A stretch of DNA of 44,828 bases from Bacteroidota bacterium. GTDB lineage: Bacteria; Bacteroidota; Rhodothermia; Rhodothermales; UBA10348. The position numbers and the translations under genes are program-made. Position 1 is the stretch's first letter. Every line of letters begins with the position of its first letter. Where the stretch lies: assembly GCA_029262855.1 (NCBI GenBank), contig JAJCYP010000048.1, positions 1 through 44,828 on the forward strand, written 5' to 3'. A model generated the notes under the pieces. The model had not been told where the DNA came from. It searched no databases and was given only the letters and a program-made list of their open reading frames with translations. Below, piece after piece: positions 12,220-20,758 of this stretch.

Positions 12220-12828
12220 CTAGTTGAATTGAAACTCAGTTCTCAGGCCAAATCGCCACTGGTGCTGATAGGGTTCGTCAGGATCCGCATTGATTTTGTG
12301 AACACTCAGAGCCTCCGGACCAATTCGTAGGCGATCGATAACTGGGATGAGTACGCGAACCCCCACTTCCGCGAGATTCAATCTGACTGTATGATCGCTC
12401 CCGATATTTCCGATGATGCCTGCGCCTCCTTCATAGGTAGCAAATACCGCGTGGTGCGAGTATCCGAGTACGAAGGACAATGGAATTGGCGCCCTGTCAA
12501 GGTGAACAAGTCCTCTCGCGCCAACGGTAGCAGCCTTGTACGAGAAAACAACGCAATCCGCGCAAAAACTGCTCTCTGATGTACCCTCCTCCCAGTATCC
12601 AAGGTGCGCCGCGCCTGAGACAGAGACGCCCGAACCTCCTTGAGAGAGCTTTCCGATGGCAAATTCAACCTCTACAATGGGCAGATAGTCTCTGTCATCA
12701 ACGCCGTAGTGTACTCGCTGTGTAGCGCCCACAAATACGGATACTCCTGATTGCAAGGACTGAGCCCCCGCGATAGACACGAAAAGAAGACACGAGAGGC
12801 TGATAGAGACGATCCTTCTGAACAACAT
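12220..12828 (-). CDS. Outer-membrane beta-barrel protein
   Basis: A 202-residue protein with a signal peptide (IVSISLSCLLFVSIAGAQ) and alternating strands: GVSVFVGATQRVHYGV, YLPIVEVEFAIGKL, GVSVSGAAHLGYWEE, FSYKAATVGARGLVHL, LSFVLGYSHHAVFATY, RLNLAEVGVRVLIPV. It ends with a beta signal in phenylalanine (WRFGLRTEFQFN, last residue N). It parallels the broken barrel gene at 5166-5610. Base composition is visibly more AT-rich than the core genes, suggesting separate origin. Function unknown. No attI or integrase lies upstream of it. Confidence 0.75.
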   Translation of the reverse strand: MLFRRIVSISLSCLLFVSIAGAQSLQSGVSVFVGATQRVHYGVDDRDYLPIVEVEFAIGKLSQGGSGVSVSGAAHLGYWEEGTSESSFCADCVVFSYKAATVGARGLVHLDRAPIPLSFVLGYSHHAVFATYEGGAGIIGNIGSDHTVRLNLAEVGVRVLIPVIDRLRIGPEALSVHKINADPDEPYQHQWRFGLRTEFQFN

Positions 12829-13159
12829 GGCAACGCTCTTGATTTAGCACACACTTCGGAAGTCTCAGTGCAAGACAGTAGCTGTTCAGGAATGGCAACC
12901 GGAATAGTGTGTCGGAGCGGTAGAATCAAGAACCGTCATCCTACGAACCGAATCCCCGGCCAACAGGTATTTAGCGGCGACGCCACTCGACTCCTCGGAA
13001 TTGCGGCTGCGCGGCGGTCACAACCGAAGTGTAACGATCGCAAGTGCTTGACGCCAATGGCAACTTGCCAAGATCCGGTTGTGCAGGCATGCCCCGGCGG
13101 CATATCACCTTGCGGGACAGTACGAAGAGCCTCTCTTCTCGGACACCGGAGGAAAACGC
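12829..13159. other. Non-coding junction stretch
   Basis: No supported gene on either strand. This is where attI and a divergent integrase would be expected if the array were complete; neither is recognisable. The open frame that crosses it on the plus strand only shows homology from about 13160 onward. Confidence 0.5.
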
Positions 13160-13626
13160 ATGGGACGCGAGCCGTAGATGTGCTTTTCAGGGCCGTGCTG
13201 AAAGACAAACGGCGTGAGATTGCTGGCGATACGGAAAAGCAGAGGAAGGACGTCGAACAGAAGCGCGATGCCGTCAATGAGAAGCTATACCGCTGCGACG
13301 AGATGTGGCTGGAGGGCAGCATCGAGCCCGATGCGCGCGAGCGGCTTCGGTCGCGGCTGATCCCCGAGCTTCAGCGTTACGAGTCCGACCTTCGCCAACT
13401 GGAGGCCGACTCAGTCCTTGACTTCGACGGCTTGGCAGAGGGGCTTGACCTGCTCAGCATCCTCCCGCAGGTCTGGCAGTCCTTGCACGAGCGTGGCGAT
13501 GCCGACGGCATCCACGCGCTCTGGGGTTCGATAATGCCCGAAAAGTCGGTCGTCGAAGATGGCGTTGTTCGAACCCCTTGGGGGGCCGCCATAATCCAAT
13601 TGGGCCAGAAACCAAGAACGCCGCCC
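13160..13626 (+). pseudogene. Large serine recombinase, C-terminal remnant
   Basis: About 150 codons on the plus strand match the C-terminal part of site-specific serine recombinases. A coiled-coil segment (LKDKRREIAGDTEKQRKDVE, then CDEMWLEGSIEPDARERL) is followed by a tail WQSLHERGDADGIHALWGSI, MPEKSVVEDGVVRTPWGAA. That tail is the conserved end often seen as SIFPEK..FDG..RT in Bacteroidota elements. The catalytic resolvase domain and the zinc ribbon are absent, so it is dead. It ends about 25 bases from the 3' end of tRNA-Glu, marking a likely island boundary. Confidence 0.65.
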
Positions 13627-13645
13627 CATCAACTGAGGCGGCGTC
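13605..13645 (-). terminator. Hairpin downstream of tRNA-Glu
   Basis: On the minus strand, ACGCCGCC, an 11-base loop, then GGCGGCGT, followed by TCTTGGTTT. A strong stem with a modest U-rich tail, just after the tRNA-Glu CCA end. Confidence 0.6.
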
Positions 13646-13650
13646 CCGGA

Positions 13651-13726
13651 TGGTACCGCGTACGGGATTTGAACCCGTGTTACCGCCGTGAAAGGGCGGC
13701 GTCCTAGACCCCTAGACGAACGCGGC
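13651..13726 (-). tRNA. tRNA-Glu (anticodon TTC)
   Basis: Cloverleaf on the minus strand: acceptor GCCGCGT pairs with ACGCGGT (one G-U pair), anticodon stem CCGCC/GGCGG around a CTTTCAC loop giving TTC, and T-arm CGGGTTCAAATCCCG. CCA is encoded. The accessory island lies directly against its 3' end. Confidence 0.93.
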
Positions 13727-13729
13727 AAG

Positions 13730-13764
13730 AAAAAAGAGCTGCTCCGTGAGGGCGGCAGCTCTTT
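13730..13764 (-). terminator. Rho-independent terminator after tRNA-His
   Basis: On the minus strand, AAAGAGCTGC, loop, GCAGCTCTTT then TTTC: a 10-bp stem followed by a U-run, between tRNA-His and tRNA-Glu. Some transcripts must read through or tRNA-Glu must have its own weak promoter. Confidence 0.75.
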
Positions 13765-13841
13765 GGGGTGATCGAGGGGAATTGAACCCCCGACCTCCAG
13801 GGCCACAACCTGGCGCTCTAACCGACTGAGCTACGACCACC
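13764..13841 (-). tRNA. tRNA-His (anticodon GTG)
   Basis: Cloverleaf on the minus strand: acceptor GTGGTCG pairs with CGATCAC, D-arm AGCTCAGTCGGTTAGAGC, anticodon stem CCAGG/CCTGG around TTGTGGC giving GTG, T-arm GGGGGTTCAATTCCCC. CCA is encoded and a G at position -1 (13841) is present opposite C73, the histidine-specific identity element. Confidence 0.95.
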
Positions 13842-13861
13842 GTGAAAGCAAACAGACCAGC

Positions 13862-13891
13862 AATATACCTCCCCCTTGAGCGGTCCGACAA
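13862..13891 (-). promoter_or_regulatory. Putative promoter of the tRNA-His/tRNA-Glu unit
   Basis: On the minus strand, TTGTCG (-35) and TATATT (-10) with an 18-base spacer, ending 20 bases before the tRNA-His 5' end. It also partly fits the Bacteroidota-style TAnnTTTG element. Confidence 0.5.
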
Positions 13892-13967
13892 TACGCAGAG
13901 GGCCTCGGCGGGTTGAGGAATCTTGAAATCGACGTGGTTCTGACCTTTTTGTTGACTGGCTCTTCGC

Positions 13968-16334
13968 TCAGCGGATGACGGCGACCTTTCCGTACGAGGT
14001 TCCCTGCCCGTCATCGCCCACCGCAATGACCAGATAAACGCCGCTCGGCACCCGGTCGCCGTTCCGATCGCGTCCGTCCCAGCGGATCCGACCTCCGCGC
14101 GAGGAGAAGGCTGCGACCACCGAACCACCGGGTGTGACGATTCTGACCTGGGCGGACTCGACCAGGCCCTCGATGACGACTTCCTCGTCGCCTCGTACCG
14201 GGTTGGGATAGACGAAGAGGTCTCCGGCATCGGCTACGGGAGCGATGGCGTCGCCCTGGTAGCTCAACATCCCCTTGTCTGTGGCGAAATACACCCGTCC
14301 TGTCTCTGGGTCCACGGCAATAGAGAGCACCTCGTCTGAGAAAAGGGGCGAGTTGTCCTCCGAGAACTGAACGACGAGATCATAGCCGCCCTCGACGGCC
14401 TCGATGAGCCAGGCGCCTTGGGACGTCGCCACCCATAGCCGGTTTGCGGGGTCGACGGCCAGGTCATTGATCTGGAGGCCGAACAGGACGAACACGCCGC
14501 GGGCGCGGTCTGCCCACTGCGGCCAGATGGCGCGCGCGCTGGGGTCGCGGGCCACGATGCCGGTGTTGATGAAGTAGGCCAGGCCGGACTCGGTCCCAAT
14601 CCAGACCAGTCCGTCGCGGTCTTCGACAACCGAGAACACCTTCGGAGACGGGAGTCCGAGTCCGGCGGCTCCTGCCTGGTCAAAGAACCGGAAGGCATCA
14701 TCAGACTGGACTTCAGGCGTGCTTCCGGTCTCCAGAACCATGAGCCCACGGAAATCGGTCAGGTCATCCTCGTTTCTGACGATGATCCACTTCTGACCGA
14801 ACGAGTCCACAAAGATCTTCCCGTAGGCGGTCGCGCTTACCGTGAGTCCGTCGCCGACGTAGGGATCGTATCCAGTCCAACTGCCATCGGCCAGCCTGAC
14901 ATGCAGGGGCTGTGGCGTGGCCCGGGTGGTCACCCACAGGTTGTTGTCGGAGTCCGTCTCCACCCCGCTTGTGATGACGAAGTCCTCCGTTCCGGGAGCG
15001 GGGCGCAAGGATGAATTAGCTGGCGAATACCGCACGACTTCGCCTTCTGGGGTCACCTGAACCACACCGCTCCCTTCAGATCCGGCCCAGCCGTTCCCGA
15101 GAAGATCCACGGCAATGCGCGTGAAGAAGCCCCTGCCTTCGAGCACCGCCTCCGTGTTTCGGCTGTACGCGGTCCACCGACCGTCGCTTCCCAGCCTGTG
15201 GAATCCACCACCCACGTCGGGCGCACCGGCCGCCCACACGACGCCTCCGGGCCCTATCTCGAGCTCGGAGAACTGCGATTCAACTGGACCTTCCGGCGTC
15301 ACCGTATCGGTGACCGTGACTACGCCCGACCCGAGGTCCGCCAGGGAAACGCTGAGCAGACCGCCCTTGGCATCACCCACCCATGCGTTCGTGGTGCTCA
15401 CCCCGACAACTCCCGTAGGATCCTGGTAGCCCGGCAGCCCTAGCGCCACGCCCTGGAGTCCGGCATCAACCACGAACATGTTGAACCGCTCTGTCCCGAA
15501 CAGCCGCCCGCTTGAGACATCCATGGAGAAGACTCCCGACGACGAGACAAACTTCCGCTGGAAGTCACCGGCTCCGCGTCTGGCGAAGAGGTCAATGGTG
15601 GTCCCTACGTAAATCTGGGAGTCAAACCACGCGAGGCTCATCGCATCGTCGGCCGAGGACACAAGTCCCGATGACTCATTGCTCCACTGGGAGGGATCCT
15701 GCAGGTTGCCCCCTCCCATCCTTGCGTGGGCAAGGCCCTCGTCGGTCGCGACCCATATTCGGCTTTCGCCGGAGGCGCCCGGCGCGATCAGAACGTCGTT
15801 CGCCACAATCGCCGCCGAAAACGACCCGAGTCGCGTGTACGAATCGCGCACCTCCGTCTTGACGGGATCGAAGATCACTACACCGAACTCGGTGGCGATC
15901 AGCAGGGAATCGCCCCGAACGACAATTCTGTTGATCCCGCGCGAAGCAAACTGATCGGCGCGTTCAATATCCCGAAACGATGTGATGACGCCCGAAAGAG
16001 GATCAAGCCGATCCAGCACGCCGTTCGCGTAGCCTACCCACACAACCCCTCGTGCGGGATCCGTGGCAAGCGTCCGTGTCTGTACGCTGCTCAGCCCGTC
16101 GATTACCGAGAAGCGGCGTATTTCTCCCGTCGTGGTGTTGTATCCGAACACGCCGCCCTCGGTGGCAGCCCAGAGTTCATCGCCGCCGGACGCCAGAGCG
16201 AGAACCGACCGAAATGAGGTGTGTGCCTGCCAACCCTGAGGACCAGTCTGCGCGACGGCCTCCACCGACCCCGCGGCCAGGCCGAATAATGCCGCCAACA
16301 GGAGCGAGACCAATTGCAAGGGTGAGGCTCGCAT
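13968..16334 (-). CDS. porZ: PorZ-like type IX secretion propeller protein
   Basis: A 788-residue exported protein with signal peptide (LVSLLLAALFGLAAGSVEAVA). Two seven-bladed-propeller regions follow: about residues 33-330 (GWQAHTSFRSVLALASG, ELWAATEGGVFGYN, VVWVGYANGVLDRLDP, LIATEFGVVIFDP) and about 340-700 (IWIGTESGLAYF, LWVATSQGAWLI, VYFATDKGMLSY). A C-terminal domain of the FlgD-Ig/T9SS sorting type ends it (VYPNPVRGDEEVVIEG, IRWDGRDRNGDRVPSGVYLV, KVAVIR). Order and N-terminus match PorZ, the surface protein of the T9SS attachment complex. Start ATG 16334 overlaps the ribH stop (TGATG), so the two are likely co-translated. Confidence 0.75.
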   Translation of the reverse strand: MRASPLQLVSLLLAALFGLAAGSVEAVAQTGPQGWQAHTSFRSVLALASGGDELWAATEGGVFGYNTTTGEIRRFSVIDGLSSVQTRTLATDPARGVVWVGYANGVLDRLDPLSGVITSFRDIERADQFASRGINRIVVRGDSLLIATEFGVVIFDPVKTEVRDSYTRLGSFSAAIVANDVLIAPGASGESRIWVATDEGLAHARMGGGNLQDPSQWSNESSGLVSSADDAMSLAWFDSQIYVGTTIDLFARRGAGDFQRKFVSSSGVFSMDVSSGRLFGTERFNMFVVDAGLQGVALGLPGYQDPTGVVGVSTTNAWVGDAKGGLLSVSLADLGSGVVTVTDTVTPEGPVESQFSELEIGPGGVVWAAGAPDVGGGFHRLGSDGRWTAYSRNTEAVLEGRGFFTRIAVDLLGNGWAGSEGSGVVQVTPEGEVVRYSPANSSLRPAPGTEDFVITSGVETDSDNNLWVTTRATPQPLHVRLADGSWTGYDPYVGDGLTVSATAYGKIFVDSFGQKWIIVRNEDDLTDFRGLMVLETGSTPEVQSDDAFRFFDQAGAAGLGLPSPKVFSVVEDRDGLVWIGTESGLAYFINTGIVARDPSARAIWPQWADRARGVFVLFGLQINDLAVDPANRLWVATSQGAWLIEAVEGGYDLVVQFSEDNSPLFSDEVLSIAVDPETGRVYFATDKGMLSYQGDAIAPVADAGDLFVYPNPVRGDEEVVIEGLVESAQVRIVTPGGSVVAAFSSRGGRIRWDGRDRNGDRVPSGVYLVIAVGDDGQGTSYGKVAVIR

Positions 16335-16801
16335 CAGGCGTCCAGCTGTTTCAGTAGATCAATCATCTCGATGGCCCCGACGGCCGCCTCTGCTCCCTTG
16401 TTGCCGGCCTTGGATCCGGCACGCTCAATGGCCTGCTCAATGGTGTCGGTGGTGATCACACCGAATATCACCGGAACGTCCGTGACGCCGGCAGCCTGAG
16501 CAATGCCCTTGGCAGCCTCTCCGGCCACAAGGTCATAGTGCGAAGTCGCTCCACGAATCACCGCACCGAGAGCGATGACGGCGTCGAATCTCCCTGTGGC
16601 CGCCACGCGGCGTGCGACAAATGGAATCTCGAAGGCACCCGGGCATCGGACGACAGTGACTGCATCCATATCAGCGCCGTGTCTGCGCAGAGCGTCAAGA
16701 GCGCCTTCCAATAGGCGCTCGGTGATGAACTCGTTGAAGCGGCTCACGACGATCCCGAATCGGGCCTTCCCGGGCGTCAACTTCCCCTCTATCTCCTGCA
16801 T
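16334..16801 (-). CDS. ribH: 6,7-dimethyl-8-ribityllumazine synthase
   Basis: A 155-residue cytosolic enzyme condensing 5-amino-6-ribitylaminouracil with 3,4-dihydroxy-2-butanone 4-phosphate in riboflavin synthesis. Family signatures: [50 protein letters not shown] (catalytic histidine in the HYD segment), [11 protein letters not shown], and [15 protein letters not shown] 16801 is preferred; the longer frame adds 11 unlikely residues. It is first gene of a unit with porZ. No FMN riboswitch is visible in the short leader. Confidence 0.95.
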   Translation of the reverse strand: MQEIEGKLTPGKARFGIVVSRFNEFITERLLEGALDALRRHGADMDAVTVVRCPGAFEIPFVARRVAATGRFDAVIALGAVIRGATSHYDLVAGEAAKGIAQAAGVTDVPVIFGVITTDTIEQAIERAGSKAGNKGAEAAVGAIEMIDLLKQLDA

Positions 16802-16863
16802 GCGTAGGTGCCGTATTGAACAGGCCCCCCACACGCGATTTTGGCCGGGGATGTTCCAGCAAA

Positions 16864-16896
16864 ACGGCCCGCCCTGCCGAAGCAGGACGGGCCGTC
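16864..16896 (-). terminator. Rho-independent terminator
   Basis: On the minus strand a long GC stem (CGGCCCGTCCTGC and GCAGGGCGGGCCG around TTCG) is followed by TTTTGC. It ends transcription from the choice-of-anchor-B gene and separates it from ribH. Confidence 0.85.
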
Positions 16897-16939
16897 CAAC
16901 AAGCCAGTGGGAATCACAGGCCCGCAGGGGCTTCGAGTA

Positions 16940-19246
16940 CTAGGTATCGATTTCCTTCTTCTTCAGAACGAAGAGGCCGTTGGAGCCGCCTGTGACGACA
17001 ATCGTCCCGCTCTTGAAGTAGGGATAATTGCTCCATGAGCCGCCGCCACCACCCTTGGGCGAGGTATCGAAGTAGGCAGTCTCAACTGGGGCAGTCCGGT
17101 TCGAGATGTCCAGCACCCGAAATCCGGCCCCGTAGTTAGACTGATACATCACGTCCCCCTTGATGTAGAGGTTGTGATCGGTCTCGGTGGTTGTGGCGAT
17201 GTGCTCGCCGGCCAGCTGGGGCTCGTCGAGATCCGTCAGATCCCAGATCAACGTGCGGGTGCCCTCGACCAGACCTTGCGGCTCGTCACCCTCGTCGTTC
17301 ATGTAGAAGAAACGGTGGTCATCGGTCAGCCAACCCTGATGGGCATAGGCCACATTCGGGTAAGAAGCGATCGAGATCGACTTCGGGTTCTGCTTGTTGG
17401 TAACGTCCGAGATTGAGAGCGCGGTCTCATTGGATCCCAGACAGATCTCGTGACCGGAGTAGTCGGAGTCGGGGCCGTTGTAGACCACGCACTGGGCATC
17501 ATGCGAGTAGCCCGTTCCGCGGCGACCGGAATTGCCATCGGCAAAGCAACCGGCAAACTTGGGACTGGCCGGCTCGCGAATGTCAATCATGTGGAGGCCT
17601 CCGCCGCAGGTTTCCCCGCCAGAGCTGCTTCCAACCGAGTAGGCGTAACCCGTCTCTTCGTTGATGACGATGTTGTGCGCACTGGCAATCTGGTCGTAGT
17701 ACGCCGTCATCTCATACTCCTGCGGGGTACCATCGAAGTCACGCAGCTGGCGAAGATCAAAGACCTGCATGCCGTGCTGATTGGCGCCATCGGCGACGAT
17801 GTACGCATGGTCCTTGTACACCTTCATGTCACGCCAGACCGCCGGTCGGGCGGTATCAGTGAGCATCAGACGACCCAGGTAGGTGGGGTTCTCAGCGTTG
17901 GTCACATCGACAAACGAGGTCTGGTTCGAAAGACCCACCAGTGCGTACTCGTGTCCGGTTTCCGGGTCCTCCCATCCCCAGATATCGTTGGTTCGGATCC
18001 CGCGGTCGGCACCAAGGGCTTCCATGTTCAGGAACGAAAGCATGTTGACGTCCTTGCAGGGGAAATCTCCGGCCTCGTCCGCTTCACACTCGACCATGCC
18101 GCCGGTCACCGAGGCATAGCCCTTGGGATCCTGATGGACCGCATTGCCCTGAACCCATTCGCGTCCCGCGACCGAGAAAGGGACCGCGACACCAGATCGA
18201 TTCTCCTGGCCGGTCGCGCCAATCACGGCCACCTGACCACCGACGGCAATCGTCGCGCCGAAGGAGGCGTTTTCGTCCAGTCCTTCGGCCTGGATAACGG
18301 CCGTCGACTCAACGCCATACTGACCGACATGGAAGGCGTACACGCTCCCGCCATTTCCGGGCGCCCCGACGTAGGCCGTGCCGCCATCGAAGGCCAGAGA
18401 AGACCCAAACCTGGCACCGGCGCTGGAAACGAACGGCGAGATGCGCTGGTCAAATTGCCATCCGCCGTCGTCGTTCTGGATGAACACGGCTACTGAACCC
18501 ATGCGATTATCGTGACCGGGCATGCCGACCGCGAGGTGGGTTCCGTCGACGATCATGAGGGCCGTGCCGACCCCAGAGTTGGGGGCTGCAAAGGGAACAT
18601 CGGCCGTGCCGTTGGGCATCCAGGCTCCGTCCCCGAACTTGAACGTCCAGACCGCACCGGCCCGCTCGTTTGCGAAGGAAGAGCTCACGGCAGCGTGGGT
18701 TCCGGACAGGGCAATCGCCGAGGGAAAGCCGCGCATGGGCTCGTCTCCCTCTTGCTCGGGTGCCAGCATGCCGGCCTTGGACCACCCGCTCTCCGACCAC
18801 GTGTAGGCGTGGACGCTTCCGGCGGAGCGGAATCCGCCGCTCACGCCGACGAGAAGATGATCATTCTCCATCGCGACCATGCCGCCGAATCCATCGATAT
18901 TCTCGGTCAGCGTGCCCGTCTCGGTCCAGGACCCGTCGTCTCCGCGTTCGAAGAAATGGACCGAGTTGGCGCCAGGTGCGCCGACGGCCATCCAGTTGCC
19001 GCTGATCGAGGCGGACCGGCCAAACCGGTCGCCGTCCGTGCCCTCGCTGGCCATCAGTGAGCCGGTTTCGGCCCACATGCCGTCGCTGCCCATCTCGTAG
19101 ACGTACAACGCGCCGGGCGTAATATCATTGCTGCTGCCGCCGGCGATCAACTGATCGCCGGACACAGCCACGGTTGCGCCGAACTGGCCCATGGCCGGTG
19201 TGACCATCAGGGTCACGACGGCCACTGTAGTAAGGAACCTCTTCAT
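16940..19246 (-). CDS. Choice-of-anchor-B family secreted protein with FG-GAP repeats
   Basis: A 768-residue surface protein. Signal peptide LTTVAVVTLMVTPAMGQ, then about residues 20-380 of FG-GAP/integrin-like blades (FGATVAVSGDQLIAGG, RFGRSASISGNWMAVGAPG, GFGGMVAMENDHLLVG, RFGSSLAFDGGTAYVGAPG, FGATIAVGGQVAVIG). The C-terminal half is the choice-of-anchor-B domain with LVIVD-like units (TSFVDVTNAENPTYLGRL, TALSISDVTNKQNPKSI, GFRVLDISNRTAPVE). ATG 19246 is chosen as it opens on the signal peptide. No T9SS tail is obvious at the very end. Ligand unknown. Confidence 0.85.
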   Translation of the reverse strand: MKRFLTTVAVVTLMVTPAMGQFGATVAVSGDQLIAGGSSNDITPGALYVYEMGSDGMWAETGSLMASEGTDGDRFGRSASISGNWMAVGAPGANSVHFFERGDDGSWTETGTLTENIDGFGGMVAMENDHLLVGVSGGFRSAGSVHAYTWSESGWSKAGMLAPEQEGDEPMRGFPSAIALSGTHAAVSSSFANERAGAVWTFKFGDGAWMPNGTADVPFAAPNSGVGTALMIVDGTHLAVGMPGHDNRMGSVAVFIQNDDGGWQFDQRISPFVSSAGARFGSSLAFDGGTAYVGAPGNGGSVYAFHVGQYGVESTAVIQAEGLDENASFGATIAVGGQVAVIGATGQENRSGVAVPFSVAGREWVQGNAVHQDPKGYASVTGGMVECEADEAGDFPCKDVNMLSFLNMEALGADRGIRTNDIWGWEDPETGHEYALVGLSNQTSFVDVTNAENPTYLGRLMLTDTARPAVWRDMKVYKDHAYIVADGANQHGMQVFDLRQLRDFDGTPQEYEMTAYYDQIASAHNIVINEETGYAYSVGSSSGGETCGGGLHMIDIREPASPKFAGCFADGNSGRRGTGYSHDAQCVVYNGPDSDYSGHEICLGSNETALSISDVTNKQNPKSISIASYPNVAYAHQGWLTDDHRFFYMNDEGDEPQGLVEGTRTLIWDLTDLDEPQLAGEHIATTTETDHNLYIKGDVMYQSNYGAGFRVLDISNRTAPVETAYFDTSPKGGGGGSWSNYPYFKSGTIVVTGGSNGLFVLKKKEIDT

Positions 19247-19328
19247 CTTGGTGGGTGCTGATTGGAGTTTGATTAGCAAAGCAATGTAGCATGCCCCCCA
19301 GTCAGGCGCAGGGCTATCTGAAATCCCC

Positions 19329-20159
19329 CTACGCTGTCCAGCGGGCCCTTATCTGATCCCACCGATCCCGCGTCGGCCCGAACTCCCCCAACCGCTCACT
19401 CTCCGCCTCGAATCGCCCGTGAAAGTCCGAGCCTCCGGAAGTCAGCAGGCCGAAGCGATCGGCGAGATTGCGATAGTACTCGACCAGGGTGTCGTCGTGG
19501 GACGGGTGCCAGACCTCGAAACCGTCGAGTCCGGCGTCCACGAGATGGGTTACCGTGCGATGGGCGGTCGAGTCCCCGGGATGCGCGAGAAAGGCCAGAC
19601 CACCGGCATTCCGAATCGCTGCGATCCAGTCGACGGCCGAGATCACCCTCAACGGCACATGCGCCGGTGCTCCGCGGGCCAGAAACCGGTCGAAAGCCTC
19701 TCGGATATCCGTCACATGGCCGGCCTCCACGAGGGCTCCGGCGACATGGGGCCGAGTCACAACGGCTCCGGCCCGCCGCTCCACGGCACTCCACGATAAA
19801 TCCAGTCCCAGTCCTTGCAGTTTTTCAACGATGGCTCGCGCCCGATCGATGCGGGCCGTACCCAGCCGCTCGGTTAGTTGAAGCAGCCCCTCTGCAACCG
19901 GGTCGATACCGAGCCCCAGCAGGTGAACGTCGTCATGGGGAGTCCGGGCGGATGCCTCGACACCGCCGATCAACTCAACGCCCAGCGTCTCTGCCTCCTC
20001 GTACAGAGCATCCGAATACGCAGCGGTCGTGTCGTGATCCGTGATCGCCAGGACCTCGACGCCGCGAGCGGCGGCCAGCGCCACCAACTCCGACGGACCG
20101 AGCATTCCGTCGGAAACCGTCGTGTGCGCATGCAGCTCGGTCCGGACTCTGGGATTCAT
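19329..20159 (-). CDS. PHP domain phosphoesterase (RNase AM / 3',5'-bisphosphate nucleotidase type)
   Basis: A 276-residue metal-dependent phosphoesterase of the PHP superfamily. Metal-binding motifs in order: TELHAHTTVSDGML (residues 7-20), AITDHDTTAAY (about 37-47), GGVEAS, FLAHPGDST, and GGSDFHG near the C-terminus. The insert ARIDRARAIVEKLQGLGL is typical of the YciV/TrpH group, which hydrolyses 3',5'-bisphosphate nucleotides and trims RNA 5' ends. It is transcribed divergently from the HIT gene with an 83-base intergenic gap. Confidence 0.85.
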   Translation of the reverse strand: MNPRVRTELHAHTTVSDGMLGPSELVALAAARGVEVLAITDHDTTAAYSDALYEEAETLGVELIGGVEASARTPHDDVHLLGLGIDPVAEGLLQLTERLGTARIDRARAIVEKLQGLGLDLSWSAVERRAGAVVTRPHVAGALVEAGHVTDIREAFDRFLARGAPAHVPLRVISAVDWIAAIRNAGGLAFLAHPGDSTAHRTVTHLVDAGLDGFEVWHPSHDDTLVEYYRNLADRFGLLTSGGSDFHGRFEAESERLGEFGPTRDRWDQIRARWTA

Positions 20160-20242
20160 GAATTGGAGGGTTTGGGTGCGCTACATTAACCCTGTCTGTC
20201 GGCCGTTCCTAGCCGTTTTTCGCAACCAGCCCACATTGCAGG

Positions 20243-20758
20243 ATGGATCATCTCTGGAGCCCCTGGAGAACGGCTCACGTTGCATCCTGGGCCGGAAAGT
20301 CAGCAGCTGACAAGGGCTCGGTCTTCGAAGCCATCGCGGCATCCTTGGACGATGAGACCAATCTGGTTGTTTGGCGCGGCGAGACCTGCTTCGTCGTGCT
20401 CAACCTGTTCCCCTACAACAACGGGCACTGCCTGATCGTGCCCTTCCGACGTGTCCCTGACTACACGGATCTGGAGCCGGCCGAGCAGGCCGAGCTCGCG
20501 TCCACGATCGACCGCGTCATGCGCTGGACTCGGCACGCTCTCGCTCCCGACGGATTCAACGTGGGCATCAATCAGGGCGAGGCGGCGGGTGCGGGAATAC
20601 CGGACCACCTCCATGTTCATGTGGTCCCGCGGTGGGCATCGGACACGAACTTCATGCCGGTCACGGCCGGCGCCAGGGTCATCCCCGAGGCGCTGCAGTC
20701 CACGTGGGCGAAGATCCGCGCCGCAGCCGTCTCCGAGGCGGAGCAGGACACCCCGTGA
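20243..20758 (+). CDS. HIT domain protein, AP4A phosphorylase/adenylyltransferase type
   Basis: A 171-residue histidine-triad protein. LWSPWRTAHVASWAG is the N-terminal signature of the AP4A-phosphorylase-like branch. The core is NLFPYNNGHCLIVPFRRVPD, and the triad HLHVHVVPRW carries the catalytic histidines. Predicted to cleave dinucleoside polyphosphates such as AP4A. The stop overlaps the next gene's GTG start by 4 bases. Confidence 0.88.
   Translation: MDHLWSPWRTAHVASWAGKSAADKGSVFEAIAASLDDETNLVVWRGETCFVVLNLFPYNNGHCLIVPFRRVPDYTDLEPAEQAELASTIDRVMRWTRHALAPDGFNVGINQGEAAGAGIPDHLHVHVVPRWASDTNFMPVTAGARVIPEALQSTWAKIRAAAVSEAEQDTP

Noticed and set aside
12751-13180. N-terminal part of a 318-codon plus-strand ORF
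   Set aside because: No resemblance to any recombinase domain; antisense to the start of the barrel gene. Only the part after about 13160 is supported.
16802-16939. FMN riboswitch upstream of ribH
   Set aside because: The short leader contains a neighbouring terminator and no RFN-type conserved stems.
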